A stretch of DNA of 64,000 nt, taken from NCBI GenBank assembly GCA_024803745.1, contig JANJXV010000153.1, forward strand, positions 62,001-126,000, given 5' to 3'. Positions 39,922 through 54,123 of the stretch are shown piece by piece. The stretch comes from Megascapheus bottae (Eukaryota > Chordata > Mammalia > Rodentia > Geomyidae). The notes below the pieces were generated by a model. It saw only the letters and a program-made list of their open reading frames with translations, searched no databases and was not told the origin of the DNA. Every line of letters begins with the position of its first letter. Position 1 is the stretch's first letter. The position numbers and the translations under genes are program-made.

Positions 39922-42900
39922 ACCTCCATTCTGTGACTTCACACACCTCCATTCTTTGACTTCACACACCTCCATTCTTGGACTTCACACACATCCATTC
40001 CATGACTTCACACACCTCAATTCTATGAGTTCACACACCTCCATTCTATGAGTTCACACACCTCCATTTTGACTTCACACACCTCCATTCTATGACTTCA
40101 CACACCTTCATTCTTACTTTAGGAAACATCCATTCTATGACTTCACACACCTCCATTGTATGACTTCACAAACCTCGATTCTGTGACTTCACACACCTCC
40201 ATTCTGGGTTCACACACCTCAATTCTGTGACTTCACACATGTCCATTCTGACTTCACACACCTCCATTCTTTGACTTCACACACTTCCATTCTATGACTT
40301 CACACACCTCCATTCTTTGACTTCAAACACCTCAATTTTGAGTACACAAACCTCCATTCTGTGACTTCACACACCTCCATTATTTGAATTCACACACCTC
40401 CATTCTATGACTTCACACACCTCCATTCTATGACTTCACACACCTCCATTCTATGAATTCACACTCCTCCATTCTGTGACTTCACACACCTCCATTCTAT
40501 GACTTCACACACCTCCATTCTGTGACTTCACCCACCTCCATTCTGAGTTCACATACCTCCATTCTGTGATTCACACACCTTCATTCTGTGACTTCACACA
40601 CCTCCATTCTGTGACTTCACACACCTCCATTCTATGACTTCACACACCTCCATTCTGTGACTTCACCCACCTCCATTCTGAGTTCACACACCTCCATTCT
40701 ATGACTTCACACACCTCCATTCTATGAATTCACACACCTCCATTCTGTGACTTCACACACCTCCATTCTATGATTTCACACACCTCCATTCTATGACTTC
40801 ACACACCTCCATTGTGACTTCACACACCTTGATTTTATGATTAAGCATACCTCCATTCTGACTTCACACACCTCCATTCTGACTTCACACAGCTCCATTG
40901 TGTGACTTCACAAAACTCCATTCTATGATTTCACACACCTCCATACTATGACTTCACACACCTCCATCTATGACTTCACACACCTCCATTCTGAGTTCAC
41001 ACACCTCCATTCTGTGACTTCACACACCTCCATTCTGACTTCACTCACCTCCATTGTATGACTTCACTCACCTCCATTCTGTGACTTCACACACCTCCAT
41101 TCTATGACTTCACACACTTCAATTGTGACGTCACACACCTCCATTCTATGAATGCACAAATCTCCATTCTATGACTTCACACACCTCCATTCTATGACTT
41201 CACAGACCTCGAATCTGTGTCTTCAGTCACCTCCACTGTATGACTTCACACTCCTCCATTCTATGACTTCCCACACCTCCTTTCTATGACTTCACCCACC
41301 TCCCTTCTATGACCGCACACCTCCATTCGAGACTTCACACACCTCCATTGTGTGATTTCACACACCTCCATTCTGTGACTTCACACACCTCCATTCTTTG
41401 ACTTCACACACCTCTATTCTATGACTTCACACACCTTCATTCTTACTTCACAAACATCCATTCTATGACTTCACACACCTCCATTCTTTGATTTCACACA
41501 CCTCCATTCTGTGATTCACACCCCTGCATTCTGTGTTCACACACCTCAATATTGTGACTTCACATACCTCCATTCTGACTTCACACACCTCCATTCTATG
41601 ACTTCACACACATCCATTCTGTGACTTCACACACCTCCATTCTGAGTTGACACACCTCCATTCTGTGACTTCACACACCTTCATTCTTATTTCACAAAAA
41701 TTCATTCTATGACTTCACACACCTCCATTCTATGACTTCACACACCTCTATTTTTTGACTTCACACACCTCCATTCTAAGATTTCACACACCTCCATTGT
41801 GACTTCACACATCTCCATTCTATGAGTTCACCAACCTCCATTCTGACTTCACACAGCTCCATTCTGTGACTTCACAAAACTCCATTCTATGATTCCACAC
41901 ACCTCCATACTATGTCTTCACACACCTCCATCTATGACTTCACACACCTCCATTCTGAGTTCACACACCTCCATTCTGTGACTTCACACACCTCCATTCT
42001 GACTTCACACACCTTCATTGTATGACGTCACACACCTCAATTCTATGACTTCACACACCTCCATTCTATAACTTCACACACCTCCATTCTGTGACGTCAC
42101 ACACCTCCATTCTATGATTTCAAACTCCTTCATTCTTACTTCACAAACATCCATTCTGTGACTTCACACACCTCCCTTCTGTGACTTCACAACTGCATTC
42201 TGAATTCACACACCTCTATTCTGTGAATTCACACACCTCAATTCTGTGCCTTCACACACCTCCATTCTGACTTCACACACCTCCATTCTATGTTTTCACA
42301 CACCTCCATTCTATGACTTCACACACCTCCATGCTGTGACTTCACACACCTCCATTCTGACTTCACACAGCTCCATTCTATGACTTCACACACATCCATT
42401 CTGTGACTTCACACACCTCCATTCTATGACTTCACACACCTCCACTGTGATTTCACAGACCTCCATTCTATGAGTTCACACACCTCCATTGTGACTTCAC
42501 ACACCTCAATTCTATGACTTCACACACCTCCATTCTGACTTCACACACCTGCATTCTGTGACTTCAAACACTTCCATTTTAAGATTTCACACACGTCCAT
42601 TCTATGAATTCACACACCTCCATTCTGTGACTTCACACACCTCCATTCTATGACTTCACACACCTCCATTCTGTGACTTCACCCACCTCCACTCTGAGTT
42701 CACACACCTCCATTCTGTGATTTCACACACCTTCATTCTGTGACTTCACACACCTCCATTCTTTGACTTCACACACCTCCATTCTGTGACTTCATACACC
42801 TCCATTCTGTGACTTCACACACCTCCATTCTATGACTTCACACAACTCCATTGTGACTTCACACAACTCAATTCTATGATTTCACACACCTCCATTCTAT

Positions 42901-45900
42901 GACTTCACACACCTCCCTTCTGACTTCACACACCTCCATTCTGTGACTTCACAAAACTCCATTCTATGATTTCAAACACCTCCATAGTATGACTTCACAC
43001 ACCTCCATCTATGACTTCACACACCTCCATTCTGAGTTCACACACCTCCATTCTGTGACTTCACACACCTCCATTCTGACTTCACACACCTCCATTGTAT
43101 GACTTCACAAACCTCCATTCTGTGACTTCACACACTTCCATTATGACGGCACACATCTCCATTCTATGAATTCACACACCTGCATTCTGACTTCACACAC
43201 CTCCATTCTATGACTTCACATACCTCGAATCTGTGACTTCACTCACCTCCACTCTATGACTTCACACTCCTCCATTCTATGACTTCCCACACCTCCTTTC
43301 TATGACTTCACCCAACCCCATTCTATGACTTCACACCTCCATTCTGACTTCACACACCTCCATTCTGTGACTTCACACACCTTCATTCTTACTTCACAAA
43401 CATCCATTCTCTGACTTCACACACCTCCATTCTGTGACTTCACAATCCTCCATTCTGTGACTTCACACACCTCCATTCTGAGTTCACACACCTCCTTTCT
43501 ATGACTTCACACACTTCCATTCTATGACTTCACACACCTCCATTCTGTGCCTTCACACACCTACATTCTGAGTTCACACACCTCCATTCTGTGACTTCAC
43601 ACACCTCCATTCTGTGACTTCACACACCTCCATTCTGTGACTTCACACACCTCGATCCTATGACTTCACACCTCCATTCTATGAATTCACACACCTCCAT
43701 TTTGTGATTTCACAAACCTCCATTCTATGACTTCACACACCTCCCTTCTGTGACTTCATACACCTCCATTCTGAGTTCACACACCTCCATTCTATGACTT
43801 CACACATCTCCATTCTATGACTTCACTCACCTCCATTCTGACTTCACACACCTCCATTCTGACTTCACACACCTCAATTCTGTGACTTCCCACACCTCCA
43901 TTCTATGATTTCACACACTTCCATTCTATGACTTCACACACCTCCATTCTATGACTTCACACACCTCATTTCTGAGTTGACACACCTCCATTCTGTGATT
44001 TAACACACCTCCAATCTGACTTCACACACCTCCATTCTATGACTTCACACACCTCCATTCGTTGACATCAAAAACCACCATTCTATGACTTCACACAACT
44101 CCATTTTGACTTCACACACCTCCCTTCTATGAGTTCACACACCTCCATTTTATGACTTCACACACCTCCATTCTATGACTTCACACACCTCAATTCTATG
44201 ACTTCACACACCTCCATTCTATGACTTCACACACCTCCATTCTGTGACTTCACACACCTCCACTCTATGACTTCAAACACCTTCATTCTTACTTCACAAA
44301 CATCCATTCTGTGACTTCACACACCTCTCTTCTGTGACTTCACACCTGCATTCTGACTTCACACACCTCTATTCTGTGAATTCACACACCTCAATTCTGT
44401 GACTTCACACACCTCCATTCTGACTTCACACACCTCCATTCTATGACTTCACACACCTCCATTCTGTGACTTCACACACCTCCATTCTGACTTCACACAC
44501 CTCCATTCTGACTTCACATTGCTCCATTCTATGACTTCGCACACCTCCATTCTGTGACTTCACACACCTCCATTCTATGACTTCACACACCTCCACTGTG
44601 ATTTCACACACCTCCATTCTATGAGTTCACACACCTCCATTGTGACTTCACACACCTCAATTCTATGACTTCACACACCTCCATTCTGACTTCACACACC
44701 TCCATTCTGTGACTTCAAACACTTCCATTTTATGATTTCACACACCTCCATTCTATGAATTCACACACCTCCATTCTTTGACTTCACACACCTCCATTCT
44801 ATGAGTTCACACACCTCCATTCTGTGACTTCACCCACGTCCATTCTGAGTTCACACACCTCCATTCTGTGACTTCAAACACCTTCATTCTGTGACTTTAC
44901 ACACCTCCATTCTATGACTTTACACACCTCCATTCTGTGACTTCATACACCTCCATTCTGTGACTTCACACACCTCCATTCTATGACTTCACACAACTCC
45001 ATTGTGACTTCACACACCTCAATTCTTTGATTTCACACACCTCCATTCTCACTTCACACACCTCCATTCTATGACTTCACACACCTCCCTTCTGACTTCA
45101 CACAGCTCCATTCTGTGATTTCACAAAACTCCATTCTATGATTTGACACAACTCCATACTATGACATCACACACCTCCATCTATGACTTCACACACCTCC
45201 ATTCTGAGTTCAAACACCTCCATTCTGTGACTTCGCAGACCTCAATTCTGACTTCACACACCTCAATTGTATGACTTCACACACCTCCATTCTGTGACTT
45301 CACACACCTCCATTCTTGGACTTCACACACCTCCATTCCATGACTTCACACACCTCAATTCTATGAGTTCACACACCTCCATTCTATGAGTTCACACACC
45401 TCCATTTTGACTTCACACACCTCCATTCTGTGACTTCACAAAACTCCATTCTGTGATTACACAAACCTCCATACTATGACTTCACACACCTCCATCTATG
45501 ACTTCACACACCTCCATTCTGAGTTCACACACCTCCATTCTGTGACTACACACACCTCCATTCAGACTTCACACACCTTCATTTTATGACTTCACAAACA
45601 TACATTCTGTGACTTCACACATCTCCTTTCTGTGACTTCACACACCTTCATTCTGACTTCATACACCTCCATTCTCTGACTTCACACACCTCAATTCTGT
45701 GACTTGACACACCTCCATTCTGACTTCACACACCTCCATTCTATGATTTCATACACCTCCATTCTATGACTTCACACACCTCCATTCTGTGACTTCACAC
45801 ACCTCCATTCTGACTTCACACCCATCCATTCGGACTTCACACACCTCCATTCTGACTTCACACAGCTCCAGTCTATAAATTCACACACCTCCATTCTGTG

Positions 45901-47648
45901 ACTTCACACACCACCTTTTTGACTTCATACACATCCATTCTGTGACTTCACACACCTCCATTCTGTGACTTCACACACCTCCGTCTTGACTTCACACACT
46001 TCCAATCTGTGACTTCACACACCTCCATTCTGTGACTTCACACACCTCTATTGTTTCACTTCACACACCTCCATTCTTTGACTTCACACCCCGCCATTCC
46101 ATGACTTCACAAACCTCCATTCTATGAGTTCACACACCTCCATTCTATGAGTTCACACACCTCCAATTTGACTTCACACACCTCCATTCTATGACTTCAA
46201 ACACCTTCATTCTTACTTCAGAAACATCCATTCTCTGACTTCACACACCTCCATTCTATGACTTCACACACCTTTATTCTTACTTTAGAAACATCCATTC
46301 TATGACTTCACACACCTCCATTGTATGACTTCACAAACCTCTATTCTGTGACTTCACACACCTCCATTCTGGGTTCACACACCTCAATTCTGTGACTTCA
46401 CACATGTCCATTCTAACTTCACACACCTCCATTCTATGACTTCACACACTTCCATTCTATGAGTTCACACACCTCCATTCGTTGACATCAAAAACCAACA
46501 TTCTATGACTTCACACAAGTCCATTTTGACTTCACACACCTCCATTCTATGAGTTCACACACCTCCATTTTATGACTTCACACACCTCCATTCTATGACT
46601 TCACACACCTCAATTCTATGACTTCACACACCTCCATTCTATGAGTTCACACACCTCCATTTTATGACTTCACACACCTCCATTCTATGACTTCACACAC
46701 CTCCATTCTGTGATATCACACACCTCCAATCTCACTTCACACACCTCCATTCTGTGACTTCACACACCTCCACTCTATGACTTCAAACACCTTCATTCTT
46801 ACTTCACAAACATCCATTCTGTGACTTCACACACCTCCATTCTGTGACTTCACACACCTTCATTCTGACTTCAAACACCTCCAGTCTGTGACTTCATACA
46901 CCTCAATTCTGTGACTTCACACACCTCCATTCTGACTTCACACACCTCCATTCTATGACTTCACACACCTCCATTCTGTGACTTCACACACCTCCGTTTT
47001 GACTTCACACACTTCCATTCTGTGACTTCACACACCTCCATTCTGTGACTTCACCCACCCCTATTGTTTCACTTCACCCACCTCCATTCTTTGACTTCAC
47101 ACACCTCCATTCCATGACTTCACACACCTCCATTCTATGAGTTAACACACCTCCATTCTATGAGTTCACACACCTCCAATTTGACTTCACACACCTCCAT
47201 TCTATGACTTCACACACCTTCATTCTTACTTCAGAAACATCCATTCTCTGACTTCACACACCTCCATTCTATGACTTCACAAACCTCCATTCTGTGACTT
47301 CACACACCTCCATTCTGAATTCACACACCTCCATTCTGTGACTTCACACACCTCCATTCTTCCTTCACACACCTCCATTCAATGACTTCACACACTTCCA
47401 TTCTATGACTTCACACACCTCCATTCTGTGGCTTCACACACCTCCATTCTGAGTTCACACACCTCCATTCTGTGACTTCACACACCTCCATTCTGTGACT
47501 TCACACACCTCCTTTCTGTCACTTCACACACCTCGATCCTATGACTTCACACACCTCCATTCTATGAATTCACACACCTCCATTCTATGACTTCACACAC
47601 CTCCATTTTGACTTCACACCCTTCAATTCTGTGACTTCACACACCTCC
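39604..47648. repeat. LTR-bearing higher-order unit 2 (8,045 bp)
   Basis: This unit runs from the second LTR to the third. It retains the segment from about 41,500 to 42,785 that unit 1 lacks, including the TGATTCACACCCCTGC and TTCTTATTTCACAAAAATTC markers. Its last part (about 46,400-47,648) matches the end of unit 1 at an offset of 8,045. Apart from the LTR it is all satellite. Confidence 0.78.
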
Positions 47649-47966
47649 TGTTGTGAGCCAGAGTGGAATCAAACTGTACCTTGGCTTGCATCAGACGTTG
47701 GCTTTGTTGTCTTATTGCTTTCTGGCCCTATTCTATGCAAATGACCTGAGAATTACCATATGAATGTAACATCTGGAGGTTCCTGGATCAGGAGGAGGGA
47801 AGAAGGGGGAGTGGAAAATAAACAGGCACTCTCGGCAGTCTTTACCTGGACTGCGGACATCCCGGACCCTCTGTGTCTGTCTCTCTTCTCTTTCTTGCTA
47901 GTCCTTGCCCCCGATTTCAGGAACCCCAATCTGCGAACCGTGGTTTGCCGCCGGTTGGCCCCGGAA
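47649..47966 (+). mobile_element. solo LTR inside the satellite, copy 3
   Basis: This copy is identical in ends and ACCTCC flanks to copies 1 and 2, 8,045 bp beyond copy 2. I see two base differences from copy 1 (CAGACGTTGG for CAGACGATGG, and CAGGCACTC for CAGGCAGTC). Confidence 0.78.
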
Positions 47967-50900
47967 ACCTCCATTCTGTGACTTCACACACCTCCATTCT
48001 TTGACTTCACACACCTCCATTCTTGGACTTCACACACATCCATTCCATGACTTCACACACCTCAATTCTATGAGTTCACACACCTCCATTCTATGAGTTC
48101 ACACACCTCCATTTTGACTTCACACACCTCCATTCTATGACTTCACAAACCTTCATTCTTACTTTAGGAAACATCCATTCTATGACTTCACACACCTCCA
48201 TTGTATGACTTCACAAACCTCGATTCTGTGACTTCACACACCACCATTCTGGGTTCACACACCTCAATTCTGTGACTTCACACATGTCCATTCTGACTTC
48301 ACACACCTCCATTCTTTGACTTCACACACTTCCATTCTATGACTTCACACACCTCCATTCTTTGACTTCAAACACCTCAATTTTGAGTACACAAACCTCC
48401 ATTCTGTGACTTCACACACCTCCATTATATGAATTCACACACCTCCATTCTATGACTTCACACACCTCCATTCTATGACTTCACACACCTCCATTCTATG
48501 AATTCACACTCCTCCATTCTATGAATTCACACTCCTCCATTCTGTGACTTCACACACCTCCATTCTATGACTTCACACACCTCCATTCTGTGACTTCACC
48601 CACCTCCATTCTGAGTTCACATACCTCCATTTTGTGATTCACACACCTTCATTCTGTGACTTCACACACCTCCATTCTGTGACTTCACACACCTCCATTC
48701 TATGACTTCACACACCTCCATTCTGTGACTTCACCCACCTCCATTCTGAGTTCACACACCTCCATTCTATGACTTCACACACCTCCATTCTATGAATTCA
48801 CACACCTCCATTCTGTGACTTCACACAACTCAATTCTATGATTTCACACACCTCCATTCTATGACTTCACACACCTCCATTGTGACTTCACACACCTTGA
48901 TTCTATGATTTCACATACCTCCATTCTGACTTCACACACCTCCATTCTCTGACTTCACACACCTCCATTCTGAGTTCACACAGCTCCATTGTGTGACTTC
49001 ACAAAACTCCATTCTAGGATTTCACACACCTCTATACTATGACTTCACACACCTCCATCTATGACTTCACACACCTCCATTCTGAGTTCACACACCTCCA
49101 TTCTGTGACTTCACACACCTCCATTCTGACTTCACTCACCTCCATTGTATGACTTCACTCACCTCCATTCTGTGACTTCACACACCTCCATTCTATGACT
49201 TCACACACTTCAATTGTGACGTCACACACCTCCATTCTATGAATGCACAAATCTCCATTCTATGACTTCACACACCTCCATTCTGACTTTACACACCTCC
49301 ATTCTATGACTTCACAGACCTCGAATCTGTGTCTTCAGTCACCTCCACTCTATGACTTCACACACCTCCATTCTATGACTTCCCACACCTCCTTTCTATG
49401 ACTTCACCCACCTCCCTTCTATGACTGCACACCTCCATTCGAGACTTCACACACCTCCATTGTGTGATTTCACACACCTCCATTCTGTGACTTCACACAC
49501 CTCCATTCTTTGACTTCACACACCTCTATTCTATGACTTCACACACCTTCATTCTTACTTCACAAACATCCATTCTATGACTTCACACACCTCCATTCTA
49601 TGATTTCACACACCTCCATTCTGTGATTCACACCCCTGCATTCTGTGTTCACACACCTCAATATTGTGACTTCACATACCTCCATTCTGACTTCACACAC
49701 CTCCATTCTATGACTTCACACACATCCATTCTGTGACTTCACACACCTCCATTCTGAGTTGACACACCTCCATTCTGTGACTTCACACACCTTCATTCTT
49801 ATTTCACAAAAATTCATTCTATGACTTCACACACCTCCATTCTATGACTTCACACACCTCCATTTTTTGACTTCACACACCTCCATTCTAAGATTTCACA
49901 CACCTCCATTGTGACTTCACACATCTCCATTCTATGAGTTCACCCACCTCCATTCTGACTTCACACAGCTCCATTCTGTGACTTCACAAAACTCCATTCT
50001 ATGATTCCACACACTTCCATACTATGTCTTCACACACCTCCATCTATGACTTCACACACCTCCATTCTGAGTTCACACACCTCCATTCTTTGACTTCACA
50101 CACCTCCATTCTGACTTCACACACCTTCATTGTATGACGTCACACACCTCAATTCTATGACTTCACACACCTCCATTCTATAACGTCACACACCTCCAAT
50201 CTGTGACGTCACACACCTCCATTCTATGATTTCAAACACCTTCATTCTTACTTCACAAACATCCATTCTGTGACTTCACACACATCCATTCTGTGTCTTC
50301 ACACACCTCCCTTCTGTGACTTCACAACTGCATTCTGAATTCACACACCTCTATTCTGTGAATTCACACACCTCAATTCTGTGCCTTCACACACCTCCAT
50401 TCTGACTTCACACACCTCCATTCTATGTTTTCACACACCTCCATTCTATGACTTCACACACCTGCATGCTGTGACTTCACAAACCTCCATTCTGACTTCA
50501 CACAGCTCCATTCTATGACTTCAAACACATCCATTCTGTGACTTCACACACCTCCATTCTTTGACTTCACACACCTCCACTGTGAGTTCACACACCTCCA
50601 TTCTATGAGTTCACACACCTCCATTGTGACTTCACACACCTCAGTTCTATGACTTCACACACCTCCATTCTGACTTCACACACCTCCATTCTGTGACTTC
50701 AAACACTTCCATTTTAAGATTTCACACACCTCCATTCTATGAATTCAAACACCTCCATTGTGTGACTTCACACACCTCCATTCTATGACTTCACACACCT
50801 CCATTCTGTGACTTCACCCACCTCCATTCTGAGTTCACACACCTCCATTCTGTGATTTCACACACCTTCATTCTGTGACTTCACACACCTCCATTCTTTG

Positions 50901-53900
50901 ACTTCACACACCTCCATTCTGTGACTTCATACACCTCCATTCTGTGACTTCACACACCTCCATTCTATGACTTCACACAACTCCATTGTGACTTCACACA
51001 ACTCAATTCTATGATTTCACACACCTCCATTCTATGACTTCACACACCTCCCTTCTGACTTCACACACCTCCATTCTGTGACTTCACAAAACTCCATTCT
51101 ATGATTTCAAACACCTCCATAGTATGACTTCACACACCTCCATCTATGACTTCACACACCTCCATTCTGAGTTCACACACCTCCATTCTGTGACTTCACA
51201 CACCTCCATTCTGACTTCACACACCTCCATTGTATGACTTCACACACCTCCATTCTGTGACTTCACACACTTCCATTATGACGTCACACATCTCCATTCT
51301 ATGACTTCACACACCTGCATTCTGACTTCACACACCTCCATTCTATGACTTCATATACCTCGAATCTGTGACTTCACTCACCTCCACTCTATGACTTCAC
51401 ACTCCTCCATTCTATGACTTCCCACACCTCCTTTCTATGACTTCACCCACCTTAGTCTCTGACTTCACACACCTCCATTCTGACTTCACACACCTCCATT
51501 CTGTGACTTCACACACCTCCATTCTATGACTTCACACACCTCAATTCTATGACTTCACCCACCTCCATTCTATGACTTCACACACCTCCATTCTTTGACT
51601 TCACACACCTCCATTCTATGACTTCAAACACCTTCATTCTTGCTTCACAAACATCCATTCTGTGACTTCACACACCTCCTTTCTTTGACTTCACACACCT
51701 TCATTCTGGCTTCACACACCTCCATTCTCTGACTTCACACACCTCAATTCTGTGACTTGACACACCTCCATTCTGACTTCACACACCTCCATTCTATGAT
51801 TTCACACACCTCCATTCTATGACTTCACACACCTCCATTCTGTAACTTCACAAACCTCCATTCTGACTTCACACCCCTCCATTCTGACTTCACACACCTC
51901 CATTCTGACTTCACACGGCTCCATTCAATGAATTCACACACCTCCATTCTGTGACTTCACACACCTCCGTTTTGCCTTCACACACTTCCAATCTGTGACT
52001 TCACACACCTCCATTCTGTGACTTCACACACCTCTGTTGTTTCACTTCACACACCTCCATTCTATGAGTTCACACACCTCCATTCTATGAGTTCACACAC
52101 CTCCAATTTGACTTCACACATCTCCATTCTATGACTTCACACACCTTCATTCTTACTTCAGAAACATACATTCTCTCACTTCACACACCTCCATACTATG
52201 ACTTCACAAACCTCCATTCTGTGACTTCACACACCTCCATTCTGAGTTCACACACCTCCTTTCTATGACTTCACACACTTCCATTCTATGACTTCACACA
52301 CCTCCATTCTGTGGCTTCAAACACCTACATTCTGAGTTCACACACCTCCATTCTGTGACTTCACACACCTCCATTCTGTGACTTCACAGACCTCCATTCT
52401 GTGACTTCACACACCTCGATCCTATGACTTCACACACCTCCATTCTATGAATTAACACACCTCCATTCTGTGAGTTCACAAACCTCCATTCTATGACTTC
52501 ACACACCTCCATTCTGTGACTTCATACACCTCCACTCTGAGTTCACACACCTCCATTCTATGACTTCACAAACCTCCATACTGAGTTCACAGACCTCCAT
52601 TCTATGACTTCACACACCTCCATTCTATGACTTCACTCACCTCCATTCTGACTTCACACACCTCCATTCTGACTTCACACACCTCAATTCGGTGACTTCA
52701 CACACCTCAATTCCATGATTTCACACACTTCCATTCCATGAATTCACACACCTCCATTCTGTGGCTTCACACACCTACATTCTGAGTTTACACACCTCCA
52801 TTCTGTGACTTCACACACCTCCATTCTGTGATTTCGCACACCTCCAATCTGACTTCATACACTTCCATTCTATGACTTCACACACCTCCATTCTGTGGCT
52901 TCACACACCTACATTCTGAGTTTACACACCTCCATTCTATGACTTCACACATCTCCATTCGTTGACATCAAAAAACACCATTCTATGACTTCACACAACT
53001 CCATTTTGACTTCACACACCTCCATTCTATGAGTTCACACACCTCCATTTTATGACTTCACACAACTCCATTCTATGACTTCACACACCTCCATTCTGTG
53101 ATATCACACACCTCCAATCTCACTTCACACACCTCCATTCTGTGACTTCACACACCTCCACTCTATGACTTCAAACACCTTCATTCTTACTTCACAAACA
53201 TCCATTCTGTGACTTCACACACCTCCATTCTGTGACTTCACACACCTTCATTCTGACTTCACACACCTCCATTCTGTGACTTCATACACCTCAATTCTGT
53301 GACTTCACACACCTTCATTCTGACTTCACACACCTCCATTCTGTGACTTCACACACCTCCATTCTGTGACTTCACACACCTCCATTTTGACTTCACACAC
53401 TTCCATTCTGTGACTTCACACACCTCCATTCTGTGACTTCACACACCTCTATTGTTTCACTTCACACACCTCCATTCTTTGACTTCACACAACTCCATTC
53501 CATGACTTCACACACCTCCATTCTATGAGTTCACACACCTAGATTCTATGAGTTCACACACCTCCAATTTGACTTCACACACCTCCATTCTATGACTTCC
53601 CACACCTTCATTCTTACTTCAGAAACATCCATTCTCTGACTTCACACACCTCCATCTATGACTTCACACACCTCCATTCTGAGTTCACACACCTCCATTC
53701 TGTGACTTCACACACCTCCATTCTGACTTCACTCACCTCCATTGTATGACTTCACTCACCTCCATTCTGTGACTTCACACACCTCCATTGTATGACTTCA
53801 CACACTTCAATTGTGACGTCACACACCTCCATTCTATGAATTCACAAATCTCCATTCTATGACTTCACACACCTCCAATCTGACTTTACACACCTCCATT

Positions 53901-54123
53901 CTATGACTTCACAGACCTCGAATCTGTGTCTTCAGTCACCTCCAATGTATGACTTCACACTCCTCCATTCTATGACTTCCCACACCTCCTTTCTATGACT
54001 TCACCCACGTCCCTTCTATGACCGCACACCTCCATTCGAGACTTCACACACCTCCATTCTGTGATTTCACACACCTCCATTCTTTGACTTCACACACCTC
54101 TATTCTATGACTTCACACACCTT
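47649..54123. repeat. LTR-bearing higher-order unit 3, incomplete
   Basis: This unit starts like unit 2 and shares its markers (49,625 for TGATTCACACCCCTGC). Near 51,430 it passes to a CACCTTAGTCTCTGAC segment also found in the 4,921-bp units, and near 53,645 it jumps to sequence matching about 49,050. No fourth LTR follows in the window, so the LTR-bearing register is broken here. Confidence 0.65.

Noticed and set aside
33018..47966. Three independent LTR insertions into a hot spot
   Set aside because: Identical position, flanks and near-identical surrounding kilobases fit copying of one insertion much better.
33122..48096. Frames of 63-73 codons across each solo LTR on both strands
   Set aside because: They lie in LTR sequence and run into satellite. 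They are repeated only because the LTR was copied, and no protein family is recognisable.
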